From contig NZ_CP033325.1 in the NCBI RefSeq assembly GCF_003710105.1, forward strand, positions 1,488,001 through 1,552,000: a DNA stretch of 64,000 nucleotides. The letters run 5' to 3'. A program made the translations under genes and the position numbers. The stretch is from Georgenia faecalis. Lineage in GTDB: Bacteria > Actinomycetota > Actinomycetes > Actinomycetales > Actinomycetaceae. The stretch's first letter is position 1. Each line of letters begins with the position of its first letter. The notes under the pieces are model-generated. The model was given only the letters and a program-made list of their open reading frames with translations. It was not told where the DNA came from and made no database searches. This document shows, in pieces, positions 30,966 to 41,834 of this stretch.

Positions 30966-32483
30966 TCACGGCATCCGCCAGGTGTTGCCGTCACGCGCGA
31001 GCATCTCCTCGGCGCTGCGCGGTCCCCACGAGCCCGGCCGGTACGGCTCGGGCGGGCCCGACGTCGCCCAGTGCGCCGTCACCGGGTCGAGGATCTCCCA
31101 GGACAGCTCCACCTCCCGCTGGCGCGGGAAGAGCGGCGGGTCGCCGAGCAGCACGTCGAGGATGAGGCGCTCGTAAGCCTCGGGAGAGTTCTCCGTGAAC
31201 GCATGGCCGTAGCCGAAGTCCATGGTGACGTCCCGGACCTCCATGGCGGTACCGGGGACCTTGGCGCCGAACCGGATGGTGACGCCCTCGTCCGGCTGGA
31301 CGCGCACCACCAGGGCGTTCTGCCCGAGCTCCTCGGTCGCGCCGAGCGCGAACGGCAGGTGCGGGGCGCGCTTGAAGACGACGGCGATCTCCGTCACCCG
31401 CCGCCCGAGGCGCTTGCCGGCGCGCAGGTAGAACGGGACGCCGGCCCAGCGCCGGGTGTCGACCTCGAGCCGCAGCGCGGCGTAGGTCTCCGTCGTCGAG
31501 CCCTCGGGGATCGCGTCCTCCTCGAGGTAGCCGCGCACCTGCTCCCCGCCCTGCCAGCCCGCGGCGTACTGGCCGCGGGCGGTGGTGGTGTCGAGGTCGG
31601 CGCCGAGGCGGACGGCGGAGAGGACCTTCTCCTTCTCCGCCCGCAGCGCCTCCGGGTCGAAGGAGACGGGCTCCTCCATGGCGGTGAGCGCGAGCAGCTG
31701 GAGGAGGTGGTTCTGGATGACGTCGCGGGCGGCGCCGATGCCGTCGTAGTAGCCCGCGCGGCTGCCGATGCCGATGTCCTCGGCCATGGTGATCTGGACG
31801 TGGTCGACGTAGTGCGCGTTCCAGATCGGCTCGAAGAGCTGGTTGGCGAACCGCAGGGCGAGGATGTTCTGGACCGTCTCCTTGCCGAGGTAGTGGTCGA
31901 TCCGGAAGACCGAGTCCTCGGCGAAGACCTGGGAGACCACCTCGTCCAGCTCCTTCGCCGAGGCGAGGTCGTGGCCGAACGGCTTCTCGATGACGACGCG
32001 GCGCCACGTGTCCGACGGCGCCTTCGACAGCCCCGAGCGGGCAAGCTGGGCGCACACGACGGGGAAGGAGCTCGGCGGCACCGACAGGTAGAACGCGTGG
32101 TTGCCGCCGGTGCCCCGCTCGGCGTCGAGGTCCGCGACGGTGCGCGCGAGCTGGTCGAACGCGGCGTCGTCGTCGAACTCGCCCTGGACGAACCGGAACC
32201 CGGAGGCCAGGTGCTCCCAGGTGCGCTCGTCGAAGGGCGTGCGGGCGTGCTCGCGGACGGCGTCGTGGACGATCTGGGCGAAGTCGTCGGTGGACCAGTC
32301 CCGCCGGGCGAACCCGGTGAGGGCGAATGCCGGCGGCAGCAGGCCGCGGTTGGCGAGGTCGTAGACCGCCGGCATGAGCTTGCGCTTGGCCAGGTCGCCG
32401 GTGACGCCGAAGATGACGAGACCGCAGGGGCCGGCGATCCGCGGGAGGCGGCGGTCCTCCGGGTCGCGCAGGGTGGCGCTCAT
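30966..32483 (-). CDS. zwf: Glucose-6-phosphate dehydrogenase
   Basis: A 505-residue NADP-dependent enzyme, the entry step of the oxidative pentose phosphate pathway. It has the N-terminal nucleotide motif VIFGVTGDLAKRKLMPA, EKPFGHDLASAKEL, and the active-site RIDHYLGKETVQN with its catalytic His region. The ATG at 32483 overlaps the pgi stop as ATGA, so the two are translationally coupled. OpcA follows, as is usual in actinobacteria. Confidence 0.97.
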   Translation of the reverse strand: MSATLRDPEDRRLPRIAGPCGLVIFGVTGDLAKRKLMPAVYDLANRGLLPPAFALTGFARRDWSTDDFAQIVHDAVREHARTPFDERTWEHLASGFRFVQGEFDDDAAFDQLARTVADLDAERGTGGNHAFYLSVPPSSFPVVCAQLARSGLSKAPSDTWRRVVIEKPFGHDLASAKELDEVVSQVFAEDSVFRIDHYLGKETVQNILALRFANQLFEPIWNAHYVDHVQITMAEDIGIGSRAGYYDGIGAARDVIQNHLLQLLALTAMEEPVSFDPEALRAEKEKVLSAVRLGADLDTTTARGQYAAGWQGGEQVRGYLEEDAIPEGSTTETYAALRLEVDTRRWAGVPFYLRAGKRLGRRVTEIAVVFKRAPHLPFALGATEELGQNALVVRVQPDEGVTIRFGAKVPGTAMEVRDVTMDFGYGHAFTENSPEAYERLILDVLLGDPPLFPRQREVELSWEILDPVTAHWATSGPPEPYRPGSWGPRSAEEMLARDGNTWRMP

Positions 32484-34222
32484 CGGGCGGGTCCGGCGAG
32501 GACACCGGCCAGCCACGCGAGCGCCTCGGAGGTGGTGGCGTGCAGGCGCAGGACCGGCCGGCCCTCCTCGGTCAGGACGCGGGCGTCGCCGGCGGCCTGG
32601 GCGGAGATGAGGGTGGCGAAGTCGAAGTCGCGGCCGGGGATCTCGACCCGCGCCTCCGGCTCGCCGGTGACCTGGAGGAACACGCCCACCGGCGCCCCGC
32701 CCTTGTGGAGCTGGCCCGTGGAGTGGAGGAACCGCGGCCCCCAGCCGAACGTCACCGGCCGCCCGGTGCGGGCCGCCAGCGCGGCGCGCGTGCCGCCGAG
32801 GAGCTCGGCGGGCCGGCCCTCGCGGTCGAGGTAGGCCATGACGGCGACGTAGCCGTGCTCGGGGTCGAGCGTGTCGAGGAGCGCCGCGACGGCCTCGTCG
32901 ACCGTCTCGACGCCGGACAGGAGCGCGGAGGACCCGCGCACCTCGACGCCGGAGTCGGCGAACGCCGGCGGCTCGGGCGCGGGCGTGGACTCGAGCAGCC
33001 CGCGGGTGGCCTCCTTGGCCGACTCGACGTTGGGCTGGTCGAACGGGTCGATCCCGAGCAGGCGCCCGGCGATGGCGACGGCGTGCTCCCAGAGGAGGAA
33101 CATCGCGCCGAGGCCACCGGCGACGGTGACCTCGGTGGCGTCGAGGACGCCGGCGGCCCACTCCTCGAGGTTGGCGTTCTCCAGGTCGACGTCGTCGGGC
33201 GACGGGGCGGTGCCCTCGACGCCCTCGCCGGCCAGCGGGCACAGCGCGACGGGCAGGACGTCGGCGGCGAGGTGGGTGAGCTCGGGGGCCTGGTCGTCGG
33301 CGACGACGGGCAGCAGACCGGTGCCCTGCTTGCCGGTCGACTCGGCGACGAGCTGCTCGGCCCAGTCACCGAAGTGGAACAGGCCGGAGCCGACGTCGGT
33401 GATGACGATCTTGTCGCGCAGCGGCTGCGTGCCCGCCAGCGCGGCGCCGAGGACGAGCGCCGGGTTGGCCTCGGTGTCCTCCGCGAAGAACGGGGCGACG
33501 GCGGCCGCCTCGTCGAGCAGGGCGGCGACGTCGACGCCGGCGAGGGCGCTGGGGACGAGGCCGAACGCCGTGAGGGCGGAGAACCGCCCACCCACGTGCG
33601 GGTCGGCCTCGAACACGGCGCGGTAGCCGGCCTCGGCGGCGGTCGCCGCGAGCGGCGAGCCCGGGTCGGTGACGACGACGATGCGGCTGGCCGCGTCGAT
33701 CCCCGCCTCGGTGAACGCGGCCTCGAAGGCGCGCCGCTGGGAGTCGGTCTCCACCGTCCCGCCCGACTTGGAGGAGACGACGAGGACGGTGCGAGCGAGG
33801 TCGCCACCCAGCGCCCGGGCCACCTGGTCCGGCTGGGTGGAGTCGAGGACGACGAGCTGCGCGCCCGCGGTGCCGGCGATGACCTCGGGGGCGAGGGACG
33901 ACCCGCCCATGCCGGCGAGGACCACGCGGTCGACGCCCTCCTCGCGGAGCTCCTCGCAGAGCGCCTGGAGCGGCTCGAGCAGCGCGCGGGACGTCTCGTG
34001 GAGCGCCGTCCAGCCGAGCCGGACGGAGGCCTCGGCCTCGGCGTCGGGGCCCCACAGCGTGGCGTCCTGCGCGCTGAGGCGCGAGGCGACCGCGTCGGCG
34101 ACGAGGGTCGGCACGTGCTGGCTCACCGCGTCGGCGGCGGACCCGGTGGCGCTGACCATGACGACGGCCGAGTCCTCCTCGCCGGCCCAGGTGACGACGG
34201 CGTTGACGTTCTCGTGGTTCAC
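32480..34222 (-). CDS. pgi: Glucose-6-phosphate isomerase (Tal-Pgi-type)
   Basis: A 580-residue sugar isomerase built from two SIS domains. [17 protein letters not shown] and [22 protein letters not shown] bind the sugar phosphate; [41 protein letters not shown] and [16 protein letters not shown] carry further active-site residues. It resembles the isomerase half of bifunctional transaldolase/glucose-6-phosphate isomerases, and here it directly follows tal as a separate gene. The GTG start at 34222 overlaps the tal stop by 4 bp. Confidence 0.92.
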   Translation of the reverse strand: MNHENVNAVVTWAGEEDSAVVMVSATGSAADAVSQHVPTLVADAVASRLSAQDATLWGPDAEAEASVRLGWTALHETSRALLEPLQALCEELREEGVDRVVLAGMGGSSLAPEVIAGTAGAQLVVLDSTQPDQVARALGGDLARTVLVVSSKSGGTVETDSQRRAFEAAFTEAGIDAASRIVVVTDPGSPLAATAAEAGYRAVFEADPHVGGRFSALTAFGLVPSALAGVDVAALLDEAAAVAPFFAEDTEANPALVLGAALAGTQPLRDKIVITDVGSGLFHFGDWAEQLVAESTGKQGTGLLPVVADDQAPELTHLAADVLPVALCPLAGEGVEGTAPSPDDVDLENANLEEWAAGVLDATEVTVAGGLGAMFLLWEHAVAIAGRLLGIDPFDQPNVESAKEATRGLLESTPAPEPPAFADSGVEVRGSSALLSGVETVDEAVAALLDTLDPEHGYVAVMAYLDREGRPAELLGGTRAALAARTGRPVTFGWGPRFLHSTGQLHKGGAPVGVFLQVTGEPEARVEIPGRDFDFATLISAQAAGDARVLTEEGRPVLRLHATTSEALAWLAGVLAGPAR

Positions 34223-35445
34223 AGTGCTCCCTCGTTGCTGCGGTACTGGTGGAGGCCGGCGGCGACGCGCTCGGTGAGCGCGTCCCAGCTCGCCTCGAAC
34301 TTGGCGACGCCCTCGGCCTCGAGCCGGGTCATCACGCCGTCGTAGGACACGCCGAGACGCTCGAGGTCGTCGAGCACCTCGCGGGACGCCTCGTGGGTGC
34401 CGCGGACGGTGTCCCCGGTGATGTGCCCGTGGTCGGCGACGGCACGCAGCGTCACCTCGGGCACCGTGGTGACGACACCGTCGGTGACGAGCCCGTCGAC
34501 GTACAGGGTGTCGGGGTAGGTGGGGTCCTTGACGCCGGTGGACGCCCACAGGGGCCGCTGCGGGTGGGCGCCCGCCCCGCTGAGCTCCTCCCAGTGCGGG
34601 GTGGAGAAGATCTCCTCGTAGGCGTGGTGGGCGAGGCGGGCGTTCGCCAGGGCGACCCGCCCCCGCAGCGCCGCCGCCTCGGGCGTGCCGATCCCGTCGA
34701 GCGCCTCGTCGACGGCGGTGTCCACCCGCGAGACGAAGAACGAGGCGACCGAGCGGATGGTGGACAGGTCGATCCCGGCGCGCAGCGCGTGGTCGAGGCC
34801 GTCGAGGTAGGCGCCGGCGACCGCGCGGTACCGGTCGAGGGCGAAGATCAGGGTGACGTTGACGCTGATCCCCTCGGCCGTGGCCTGGGTGATCGCCTGC
34901 AGCCCCGCGGCCGTGGCCGGGATCTTCACCATGAGGTTGGGCCGGTCCACCGTGGACCACAGCAGCCGGGCCTGGGTGAGTGTGGCGTCGGTGTCGTGCG
35001 CCAGGCGCGGGTCCACCTCGAGGGACACGCGCCCGTCCCGCCCGTCGGTGGCGGCGTAGACGTCGGCGAGCAGGTCGCACGCCTGGCGGACGTCGCTCGT
35101 GGTGATGGCGGTGACGGCCTCGTCGACGCTCGCCCCGGACGCCGCGAGGGCGCGCAGGTCGTCGTCGTAGGAGGGGTCGTCGGCGAGGGCGGCGGCGAAG
35201 ATCGACGGGTTGGTCGTCACGCCGACGACGTGGTCGTCGCGCACCAGGGCGCGCAGCCCGGAGGGCCCGGTGCTGCCGAGCCGCTCACGGGAGAGGTCGT
35301 CGAGCCAGATCGCGACCCCGTGCGCGCTGAGCGCGCCGAGCCGGTCCGTGCCCGCGGTACCCGTCGCGGTCTCGGGAACCGTCGCGGGCACCGCGGGCTC
35401 GACGCCCGTCGTGGGCTCGTCGCCGCCACTCGCCGGCGTCGTCAC
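34219..35445 (-). CDS. tal: Transaldolase
   Basis: A 408-residue enzyme that transfers three-carbon dihydroxyacetone units in the non-oxidative pentose phosphate pathway. The Schiff-base lysine is in [31 protein letters not shown] near residue 73 and [18 protein letters not shown] are family segments. About 40 non-conserved residues (Thr/Pro/Ala-rich) precede the domain. The GTG at 35445 overlaps the tkt stop as GTGA, and its own stop overlaps the pgi start. Confidence 0.94.
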   Translation of the reverse strand: MTTPASGGDEPTTGVEPAVPATVPETATGTAGTDRLGALSAHGVAIWLDDLSRERLGSTGPSGLRALVRDDHVVGVTTNPSIFAAALADDPSYDDDLRALAASGASVDEAVTAITTSDVRQACDLLADVYAATDGRDGRVSLEVDPRLAHDTDATLTQARLLWSTVDRPNLMVKIPATAAGLQAITQATAEGISVNVTLIFALDRYRAVAGAYLDGLDHALRAGIDLSTIRSVASFFVSRVDTAVDEALDGIGTPEAAALRGRVALANARLAHHAYEEIFSTPHWEELSGAGAHPQRPLWASTGVKDPTYPDTLYVDGLVTDGVVTTVPEVTLRAVADHGHITGDTVRGTHEASREVLDDLERLGVSYDGVMTRLEAEGVAKFEASWDALTERVAAGLHQYRSNEGAL

Positions 35446-37610
35446 TTGGGCAGGTCTCCCGTACCGCCGGGGGAGGCCTCGGCGCCGGAGCCCGGGTCGG
35501 CGTCGCCGCGGGCCGCCGCGAGGGACTCGCGGGCCTTGGCGACCGTGGCCTCGGCGGTGATGCCGAACTCCTCGTAGAGGCGCTGGTAGGCAGCCGAGGC
35601 GCCGAAGTGCTCGAGGCTGACGCAGCGGCCGGCGTCGCCGACGATCTCGTGCCAGCCCTGGGCGATGGCGGCCTCGATGGACACGCGGGCCTTGACCGTG
35701 GGCGGCAGGACCGCGTCGCGGTACTCGTCGTCCTGCGCGTCGAACCACTCGCGGCACGGCATGGAGATGACGCGGGTGGGGACGCCGTCGGCCTCGAGGC
35801 GCTCCCGGGCGTCGAGCGCGATCTGGACCTCGGAGCCGGTGGCGACGAGGAGGACGTCCGGGCTGCCGGTGCTTGCCTCGGCGAGGACGTAGGCGCCACG
35901 GGCGGCGCCGTCCGCGTTGGCCAGGGCGGTGCCGTCGGCCGCGCCCGTCCCGCGTGCCGGGTTGGGCACGTCCTGGCGGGTGAGGATGAGGCCGGCGGGG
36001 CGCTCGGTCTGCTCGAGGATGGTCCGCCACGCGACGACCGTCTCGGCGGCGTCGGCGGGGCGGACGACGTCGAGGCCCGGGATGGCGCGCAGCGCGGCGA
36101 GGTGCTCGACCGGCTGGTGCGTGGGGCCGTCCTCGCCGAGGCCGATGGAGTCGTGCGTCCACACGAAGGTGGACGGGATGCCCATGAGGGCGGCGAGGCG
36201 TACCGGCGGGCGCATGTAGTCGCTGAACGTGAGGAACGTGCCGCCGTAGGGGCGCGTGAGCCCGTGGATGGCGATGCCGTTGAGGATCGAGCCCATGGCG
36301 TGCTCGCGGATGCCGAAGTGCAGCGTCCGCCCGTAGCGGTGGCCCGGGAACATCTCCGAGGACCGCTCCTCGGGGAGGAAGGACGGCTCGCCCTTCATCG
36401 TCGTGTTGTTCGAGCCCGCGAGGTCCGCGGAGCCGCCCCACAGCTCGGGCAGCGTCCCGGCGAGGGCGCTGAGCACCTCCCCGGAGGCCTTGCGGGTGGA
36501 GACGGCCTTGTCCTCGGGGAACGTCGGCAGCGCCGAGGTCCAGCCCTCGGGCAGGCGGCGCTCGGCGAGCCGGTCGAGGAGGGCGGCGCGCTCCGGGTTG
36601 GCCTCGCGCCACGCGGTGTAGGCCTTGGTCCACTCGTCGCGGGCGGCGGCCCCGCGGTCGCGGACGCTGCGCACGTGGGCGAGGACGTCGTCGGCCACCT
36701 CGAAGGTGGCGTCGGGGTTGAAGCCGAGGTGGTCCTTGAGGGCGCGGACCTCGTCGGCGCCGAGGGCGGAGCCGTGGATGGCGCCGGTGTTCTGCTTCTT
36801 GGGGGAGGGCCAGCCGATGATGGTGCGCAGGGCGATGATCGACGGGCGGCCGGTCTCCGCGCGGGCCTCGTCGAGGGCGGCGGAGAGGGCGTCGACGTCC
36901 TCGGTGTAGCCGGTGCCACCCTGGGTGAAGTCGACGCGCGAGGTGTGCCAGCCGTAGGCGGCGTACCGGGCGAGGACGTCCTCACCGAAGGCGATCGTCG
37001 TGTCGTCCTCGATGGAGATCCGGTTGTCGTCCCAGATGACGACGAGGTTGCCCAGCTGCTGGAGCCCGGCGAGGGAGCTGGCCTCGGAGGTGACGCCCTC
37101 CTGGAGGTCGCCGTCGGAGGCGATGACGTAGATGGTGTGGTCGAAGGGGCTCGCGCCGGGCGCCGCGTCGGGGTCCAGCAGGCCGCGCTCGCGACGGCTC
37201 GCCATGGCCATGCCGACGGCGTTGGCCAGGCCCTGGCCGAGCGGGCCGGTGGTCACCTCGACGCCGTCGGTGTGGCGGTACTCGGGGTGGCCGGGGGTGA
37301 GGGAGCCCCAGGTGCGCAGGGCCTGGAGGTCGGACAGCTCGAGGCCGTAGCCGGCGAAGTAGAGCTGGACGTACTGGGTGAGCGCGGTGTGGCCGGCCGA
37401 GAGGACGAACCGGTCACGTCCGAGCCACAGCGGGTCGGCCGGGTCGTGGCGCATGACCCGCTGGTAGAGCAGGTACGCGGCCGGGGCGAGGCTCATGGCG
37501 GTGCCGGGGTGGCCGTTGCCGACCTTCTCCACGGCGTCGGCGGCGAGCACGCGCGCCGTGTCCACAGCGCGGCGGTCCAGGTCGCTCCACTCGGCGGGGT
37601 TCGCGTTCAC
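35442..37610 (-). CDS. tkt: Transketolase (pentose phosphate operon copy)
   Basis: A 722-residue transketolase. It has [21 protein letters not shown], the [16 protein letters not shown] and [18 protein letters not shown]...[12 protein letters not shown] thiamine-diphosphate/metal segments, and [18 protein letters not shown]. It is the first gene of the six-gene pentose phosphate operon. The GTG at 37610 is chosen because AGGAGGAGAG lies just upstream. It shares general layout but not length or close sequence with the ula-linked transketolase at 11.7 kb. Confidence 0.96.
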   Translation of the reverse strand: MNANPAEWSDLDRRAVDTARVLAADAVEKVGNGHPGTAMSLAPAAYLLYQRVMRHDPADPLWLGRDRFVLSAGHTALTQYVQLYFAGYGLELSDLQALRTWGSLTPGHPEYRHTDGVEVTTGPLGQGLANAVGMAMASRRERGLLDPDAAPGASPFDHTIYVIASDGDLQEGVTSEASSLAGLQQLGNLVVIWDDNRISIEDDTTIAFGEDVLARYAAYGWHTSRVDFTQGGTGYTEDVDALSAALDEARAETGRPSIIALRTIIGWPSPKKQNTGAIHGSALGADEVRALKDHLGFNPDATFEVADDVLAHVRSVRDRGAAARDEWTKAYTAWREANPERAALLDRLAERRLPEGWTSALPTFPEDKAVSTRKASGEVLSALAGTLPELWGGSADLAGSNNTTMKGEPSFLPEERSSEMFPGHRYGRTLHFGIREHAMGSILNGIAIHGLTRPYGGTFLTFSDYMRPPVRLAALMGIPSTFVWTHDSIGLGEDGPTHQPVEHLAALRAIPGLDVVRPADAAETVVAWRTILEQTERPAGLILTRQDVPNPARGTGAADGTALANADGAARGAYVLAEASTGSPDVLLVATGSEVQIALDARERLEADGVPTRVISMPCREWFDAQDDEYRDAVLPPTVKARVSIEAAIAQGWHEIVGDAGRCVSLEHFGASAAYQRLYEEFGITAEATVAKARESLAAARGDADPGSGAEASPGGTGDLPK

Positions 37611-37897
37611 TATCTCTCCTCCTCGACGGGCGGGCTCAGACACTTCGCGCGCCCTTGTGACGCGCGCCGCCCCATCTCCGACCCTAGTGTCCCGTAGGGC
37701 GCGCTGCCCGGGCGCGAAGGCCCACACTGCGGGCCTGGCTACCCTGGCAGAAGCGCTGGTCCGGTGGTGTGAGATTGCCCCACTTCGGCGGGGGGCGGCC
37801 TGTCCATCCCGAGACTCGGACGTAGGATGGGCCGGACCCCGGGCCCCCCGGTGGGTCCCCCTTTTCGCCGGCCGGCAGATGTGGAGCGATCGGACGC
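37611..37897. promoter_or_regulatory. Divergent promoter region between tkt and ctaB
   Basis: A 287-bp gene-free stretch. For ctaB a candidate promoter is CTGTCC (37800-37805) and TAGGAT (37823-37828), 17 nt apart. No clear counterpart for tkt was resolved. Several short GC-rich inverted repeats are present but none is long. Confidence 0.4.
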
Positions 37898-38908
37898 GTG
37901 CGTAGAGCCGAACCTGCGGAGCGCCCCACGGACGACCGTGGCGGTGCTGCGGACCCGGCGACGGATGGCGGCCGGTCGAGCCTGCGGTCCGACCCCGGGC
38001 CGGCGGCGACGCGCGGTGCCACAGGGCCGGGCACCAAGGTGCGGGCCTACGTCGCCCTCACCAAGCCCCGCATCATCGAGCTGCTGCTCATCACGACGAT
38101 CCCCACGATGATCCTCGCGGCGGACGGCTGGCCGGGCCTCGGCCTGCTCTGCGCCACCCTCCTCGGCGGCGCCGCCGCGGCCGGGTCGGCGAACACGTTC
38201 AACATGTACCTCGACCGGGACATCGACAAGCTGATGAACCGGACGAAGCAGCGCCCGCTCGTCACCGGCGTCGTCAGCCCCCGCGAGGCGCTGGTCTTCG
38301 CCTTCGTCCTCGGCGCGTTCGCCGTCGCGTGGTTCGCCGTCGTCGTCAACCCCGTCTCGGCGTGGCTGGCGCTGGGGGCGATCGCCCTCTACGTCGTCGG
38401 CTACACGATGCTCCTCAAGCGGCGCACGTCGCAGAACATCGTCTGGGGCGGGGCCGCCGGCTGCATGCCGGTCCTCATCGGCTGGTCCGCGGTCACCGGC
38501 ACGGTGGGCTGGGCGCCGCTCGTCCTCTTCGGGATCGTCTTCTTCTGGACGCCGCCGCACTACTGGCCGCTGTCCATGCGGTTCAAGAAGGACTACGCCC
38601 GCGCCGACGTGCCGATGCTGCCGGTGGTCTCCTCCGACGCCAAGGTCGCCGGGCAGATCACCGCCTACGCCGTCGCGATGGTCGCGTGCTCGCTGCTCCT
38701 CGTCCCCGTGGCGCACATGACGTGGGTCTACGCCGCCGTCGCCGTCGCCGTCGGCGCCTGGTTCGTCGGGATGTGCGTCCAGCTGCTCCGCCGGGCCCGG
38801 CACCCCGAGCGCGGCAAGCTCGCGGCGATGAAGGTCTTCCACTACTCCATCACCTACCTCACGGTGCTGTTCGTCGCCGTGGCGGTCGACCCCTTCCTGC
38901 CGCTGTAG
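37898..38908 (+). CDS. ctaB: Protoheme IX farnesyltransferase (heme O synthase)
   Basis: A 336-residue UbiA-superfamily membrane prenyltransferase that converts heme B to heme O for cytochrome oxidase. The catalytic Asp-rich motif is [26 protein letters not shown], with the second loop [23 protein letters not shown]. It has about nine helices. The first 45 residues (GTG at 37898) are polar and not conserved, so the true start could be further in. It is divergent from tkt, a common actinobacterial arrangement. Confidence 0.94.
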   Translation: MRRAEPAERPTDDRGGAADPATDGGRSSLRSDPGPAATRGATGPGTKVRAYVALTKPRIIELLLITTIPTMILAADGWPGLGLLCATLLGGAAAAGSANTFNMYLDRDIDKLMNRTKQRPLVTGVVSPREALVFAFVLGAFAVAWFAVVVNPVSAWLALGAIALYVVGYTMLLKRRTSQNIVWGGAAGCMPVLIGWSAVTGTVGWAPLVLFGIVFFWTPPHYWPLSMRFKKDYARADVPMLPVVSSDAKVAGQITAYAVAMVACSLLLVPVAHMTWVYAAVAVAVGAWFVGMCVQLLRRARHPERGKLAAMKVFHYSITYLTVLFVAVAVDPFLPL

Positions 38909-38913
38909 GCGCG

Positions 38914-39891
38914 ATGACGGCGACGGACCGGGGTGCGACGACGCACGGTCGCGCGCCGCTCGCCGCCGGTCTGGGCCGGGCCCTGGACGAGTACCTCGCC
39001 CACCTCGGCATCGAGCGGGGCCTCAGCGAGCACACCGTCGCCGCCTACCGGCGCGACCTCACCCGCTACGCCGGCTTCCTCGGCGAGCGCGGGCGCACCG
39101 CCCTGGAGGACGTCGTCGAGGACGACGTCACCGCCTACGTGGAGGCCGTGCGGGGCGGGGACGACGGCGGCCAGGCCCTCGCGGCGTCGTCCGCCGGCCG
39201 GGCCGTGGTCGCCATCCGGGGCTGGCACCGGTTCGCCGTCCTCGAGGGCCGCGCCGTGGACGACCCCACCTCGCACGTGCGGCCGCCGGCCACCGCCAAG
39301 CGCCTGCCGACGGCGCTGAGCACGGACGACGCCGAGCGGCTGCTCGAGGCGGCGTCCGTGGGGGAGGGGCCGGTGCCGCTGCGCGACCGCGCCCTGCTGG
39401 AGTTCCTCTACGGCACCGGCGCGCGGATCAGCGAGGCGGTGGGCCTGGCGGTCGACGACGTCGACCTCGCCCGCGAGGCGGCGGCCGTGCGCCTGTTCGG
39501 CAAGGGCCGGCGCGAGCGGCTGGTCCCCGTGGGGCGGTACGCCGTCGAGGCCCTCGACGCCTACCTCGTGCGGGCGCGGCCCGAGCTCGCCCGCAGCGGG
39601 CGGGGCAACGCCGTGCTGTTCCTCAACACCCGCGGCAACCCGCTGAGCCGGCAGAGCGCGTGGGCGGTGCTGCGCGCCGCGGCGGAGCGGGCGGGCCTGC
39701 AGGGGCACGTCTCGCCGCACACCCTGCGGCACTCCTTCGCCACGCACCTGCTCGCCGGCGGCGCCGACGTCCGCGTGGTGCAGGAGCTGCTCGGGCACGC
39801 GTCGGTGACCACGACGCAGATCTACACGCAGGTGACCGCCCAGACGATGCGGGAGGTCTACGCCGCAGCGCACCCGCGCGCGCGGGGCTGA
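38914..39891 (+). CDS. xerD: Tyrosine recombinase XerD
   Basis: A 325-residue site-specific recombinase that resolves chromosome dimers at dif. It has the N-terminal core-binding SAM-like domain ([25 protein letters not shown]) and the catalytic domain with Arg in [11 protein letters not shown], Lys in [41 protein letters not shown] with His and the nucleophilic Tyr. The ATG at 38914 lies 5 bp after ctaB. Its place directly upstream of parA-scpA-scpB supports XerD over a mobile-element integrase. Confidence 0.93.
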   Translation: MTATDRGATTHGRAPLAAGLGRALDEYLAHLGIERGLSEHTVAAYRRDLTRYAGFLGERGRTALEDVVEDDVTAYVEAVRGGDDGGQALAASSAGRAVVAIRGWHRFAVLEGRAVDDPTSHVRPPATAKRLPTALSTDDAERLLEAASVGEGPVPLRDRALLEFLYGTGARISEAVGLAVDDVDLAREAAAVRLFGKGRRERLVPVGRYAVEALDAYLVRARPELARSGRGNAVLFLNTRGNPLSRQSAWAVLRAAAERAGLQGHVSPHTLRHSFATHLLAGGADVRVVQELLGHASVTTTQIYTQVTAQTMREVYAAAHPRARG

Positions 39892-39993
39892 CGGGCCTTC
39901 GCGGGCGCCCCGGGACCGCCCGACAGGGGCGGTGACCCGGATCACCTACGGAGGTCGGCGGCGCGTGGCGTTGGAGTTAGCCCTCCGCCCAAC

Positions 39994-39999
39994 TACCGT
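39994..39999 (+). promoter_or_regulatory. -10 hexamer TACCGT of a probable leaderless parA promoter
   Basis: TACCGT lies 7 nt before the GTG at 40007. It supports that start over an open-frame ATG at 39932. Confidence 0.45.
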
Positions 40000-40006
40000 G
40001 GGCGAC

Positions 40007-40885
40007 GTGAGCGACGACGTGGCACAGCCGACCCTCATCTCGGCCGACGGTCCCGCGGGCAGCAGTGCGCCCGTCGACTTCCCCGTCCCTCCGCCCCTGA
40101 CCTCGCACGGGCCGGCCCGGATCATCGCCATGGCGAACCAGAAGGGCGGCGTCGGCAAGACGACGACGACCATCAACCTGGGCGCCGCGCTCGCCGAGTA
40201 CGGCCGCCGGGTGCTCCTCGTCGACTTCGACCCGCAGGGCGCCGCGTCCGCCGGGCTCGGCATCAACGCCAACGAGCTCGACCGCACCATCTACACGCTC
40301 ATCATGCAGCCGCGCTCGGACGTGCGGGAGATCATCGAGGAGACCTCGGTCCCCGGGCTCCACGTCGTCCCCGCGAACATCGACCTGTCCGCCGCGGAGG
40401 TCCAGCTCGTCAACGAGGTGGCCCGCGAGCAGGCGCTCGCCCGGGTGCTGCGCCCCGTCGTCGACTCCTACGACGTCATCCTCATCGACTGCCAGCCCTC
40501 GCTCGGGCTGCTCACGGTCAACGCGCTGAGCGCCGCCCACGGCGTGATCATCCCGCTCGAGGCGGAGTTCTTCGCCCTGCGCGGTGTCGCGCTGCTCATG
40601 GAGACCATCGAGAAGGTGTGCGACCGGCTCAACCCGCGCCTGGTCCTCGACGGCATCCTCGCGACGATGTACGACGGCCGGACGCTGCACTCGCGCGAGG
40701 TCCTCGCCCGGGTGCGCGAGGGCTTCGGCGCCAAGGTCTTCGACACGGTGATCTCGCGCACCGTGAAGTTCCCCGACGCCTCCGTCGCCACCGAGCCCAT
40801 CACGAGCTACGCGCCGAGCCACTCCGGTGCCGAGGCGTACCGGCGCCTGGCGAGAGAGCTCGTTGCGCGTGGCGACGTCGCCTGA
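40007..40885 (+). CDS. ParA-family ATPase of the scpAB locus
   Basis: A 292-residue deviant-Walker ATPase. MANQKGGVGKTTTTINLGAALAEYGRRVLLVDFDPQG holds the KGGVGKT motif, followed by DVILIDCQPSLGLLTVNAL and EFFALRGVALLMETI. There is no parB next to it; this is the second ParA-like protein commonly found upstream of scpA in actinobacteria, distinct from the origin-proximal Soj. The GTG at 40007 fits a leaderless promoter. The last 17 bp overlap the scpA start. Confidence 0.92.
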   Translation: MSDDVAQPTLISADGPAGSSAPVDFPVPPPLTSHGPARIIAMANQKGGVGKTTTTINLGAALAEYGRRVLLVDFDPQGAASAGLGINANELDRTIYTLIMQPRSDVREIIEETSVPGLHVVPANIDLSAAEVQLVNEVAREQALARVLRPVVDSYDVILIDCQPSLGLLTVNALSAAHGVIIPLEAEFFALRGVALLMETIEKVCDRLNPRLVLDGILATMYDGRTLHSREVLARVREGFGAKVFDTVISRTVKFPDASVATEPITSYAPSHSGAEAYRRLARELVARGDVA

Positions 40886-41834
40886 CGGATCTCCCGGGCC
40901 GACGGCCGCTGCGCCGGGCCTGACGGCGCAGCCCGGCTCGACGGCCAGCGCGCCGGGTTCGGCGGCTGCGCCGGGCGCGCCGGGTGCGCGACCGGTGTTC
41001 GCGGTCCGCCTGTCGAACTTCGAGGGCCCCTTCGACCTGCTCCTCTCCCTCATCGCCAAGCACCGCCTCGACATCACCGAGGTCGCGCTGGCGCAGGTGA
41101 CCGACGAGTTCATCGCCCACCTCGGCGGCCAGACCGAGTGGGACCTCGGCCAGGCGAGCGAGTTCCTCCTCGTCGCCGCGACCCTGCTCGACCTCAAGGC
41201 GGCGCGCCTGCTGCCGCGCGGCGCCGTCGAGGACGACGAGGACCTCGAGCTCCTCGAGGCGCGGGACCTGCTCTTCGCGCGGCTCCTGCAGTACCGGGCG
41301 TTCAAGGACGTCGCCGCGCACGTCGGTGAGCGCTGGGCGCGCAACGCACGGTCGTTCCCGCGCAGCGTCGCCCTCGAGCCGCAGTTCGCAGCGCTGCTGC
41401 CGGAGCTCGTCATCTCCATCGGGCCGGAGCGCCTGGCCGAGCTGGCCGCCGCGGCGTTCGCGCCCAAGCCCGGGCCGCCGCAGGTCGAGCTCATGCACAT
41501 GCACGCGCCGGTCGTGCCCGTGGCGGAGCAGGCCGCGATCCTCGTCGACCGGCTCCGGCGACTGCGCAGCGCGAGCTTCCGTACCCTGACAGAGGACGCG
41601 GCGTCGACCGCCGTCGTCGTCTCGCGGTTCCTCGCGCTGCTCGAGCTGTTCCGTGACGGGTCCGTCGCCTTCGACCAGGCCCAGCCGCTCGGCGAGCTGA
41701 CGATCCGGTGGTCGGGCCCCGAGGTGGGCGAGATCGCCGTCGTCGACGAGTACGACGACGCGGAGGACGACGGCGCAGACGATGACACGGACGACGGCGC
41801 TGGGCCGGACGAGGACGAGGAGGTGACGGGATGA
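40869..41834 (+). CDS. scpA: Segregation and condensation protein A
   Basis: A 321-residue kleisin of the bacterial SMC complex. The N-terminal SMC-binding part FAVRLSNFEGPFDLLLSLIAKHRLDITEVALAQVTDEFI is preceded by a 38-residue Ala/Pro/Gly leader. The central segment ASEFLLVAATLLDLKAARLLPRG and the C-terminal winged helix (VVVSRFLALLELFRDGSVAFDQAQPLGELTIRW) are clear. An acidic tail (Asp/Glu-rich, about 25 residues) ends the protein. The GTG at 40869 overlaps parA by 17 bp; scpB starts on its stop (ATGA). Confidence 0.94.
   Translation: MATSPDGSPGPTAAAPGLTAQPGSTASAPGSAAAPGAPGARPVFAVRLSNFEGPFDLLLSLIAKHRLDITEVALAQVTDEFIAHLGGQTEWDLGQASEFLLVAATLLDLKAARLLPRGAVEDDEDLELLEARDLLFARLLQYRAFKDVAAHVGERWARNARSFPRSVALEPQFAALLPELVISIGPERLAELAAAAFAPKPGPPQVELMHMHAPVVPVAEQAAILVDRLRRLRSASFRTLTEDAASTAVVVSRFLALLELFRDGSVAFDQAQPLGELTIRWSGPEVGEIAVVDEYDDAEDDGADDDTDDGAGPDEDEEVTG

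Noticed and set aside
38914-39891. xerD as a mobile-element integrase
   Set aside because: Its place between ctaB and parA-scpA-scpB and its complete XerC/D-type layout indicate the chromosomal dimer-resolution enzyme.
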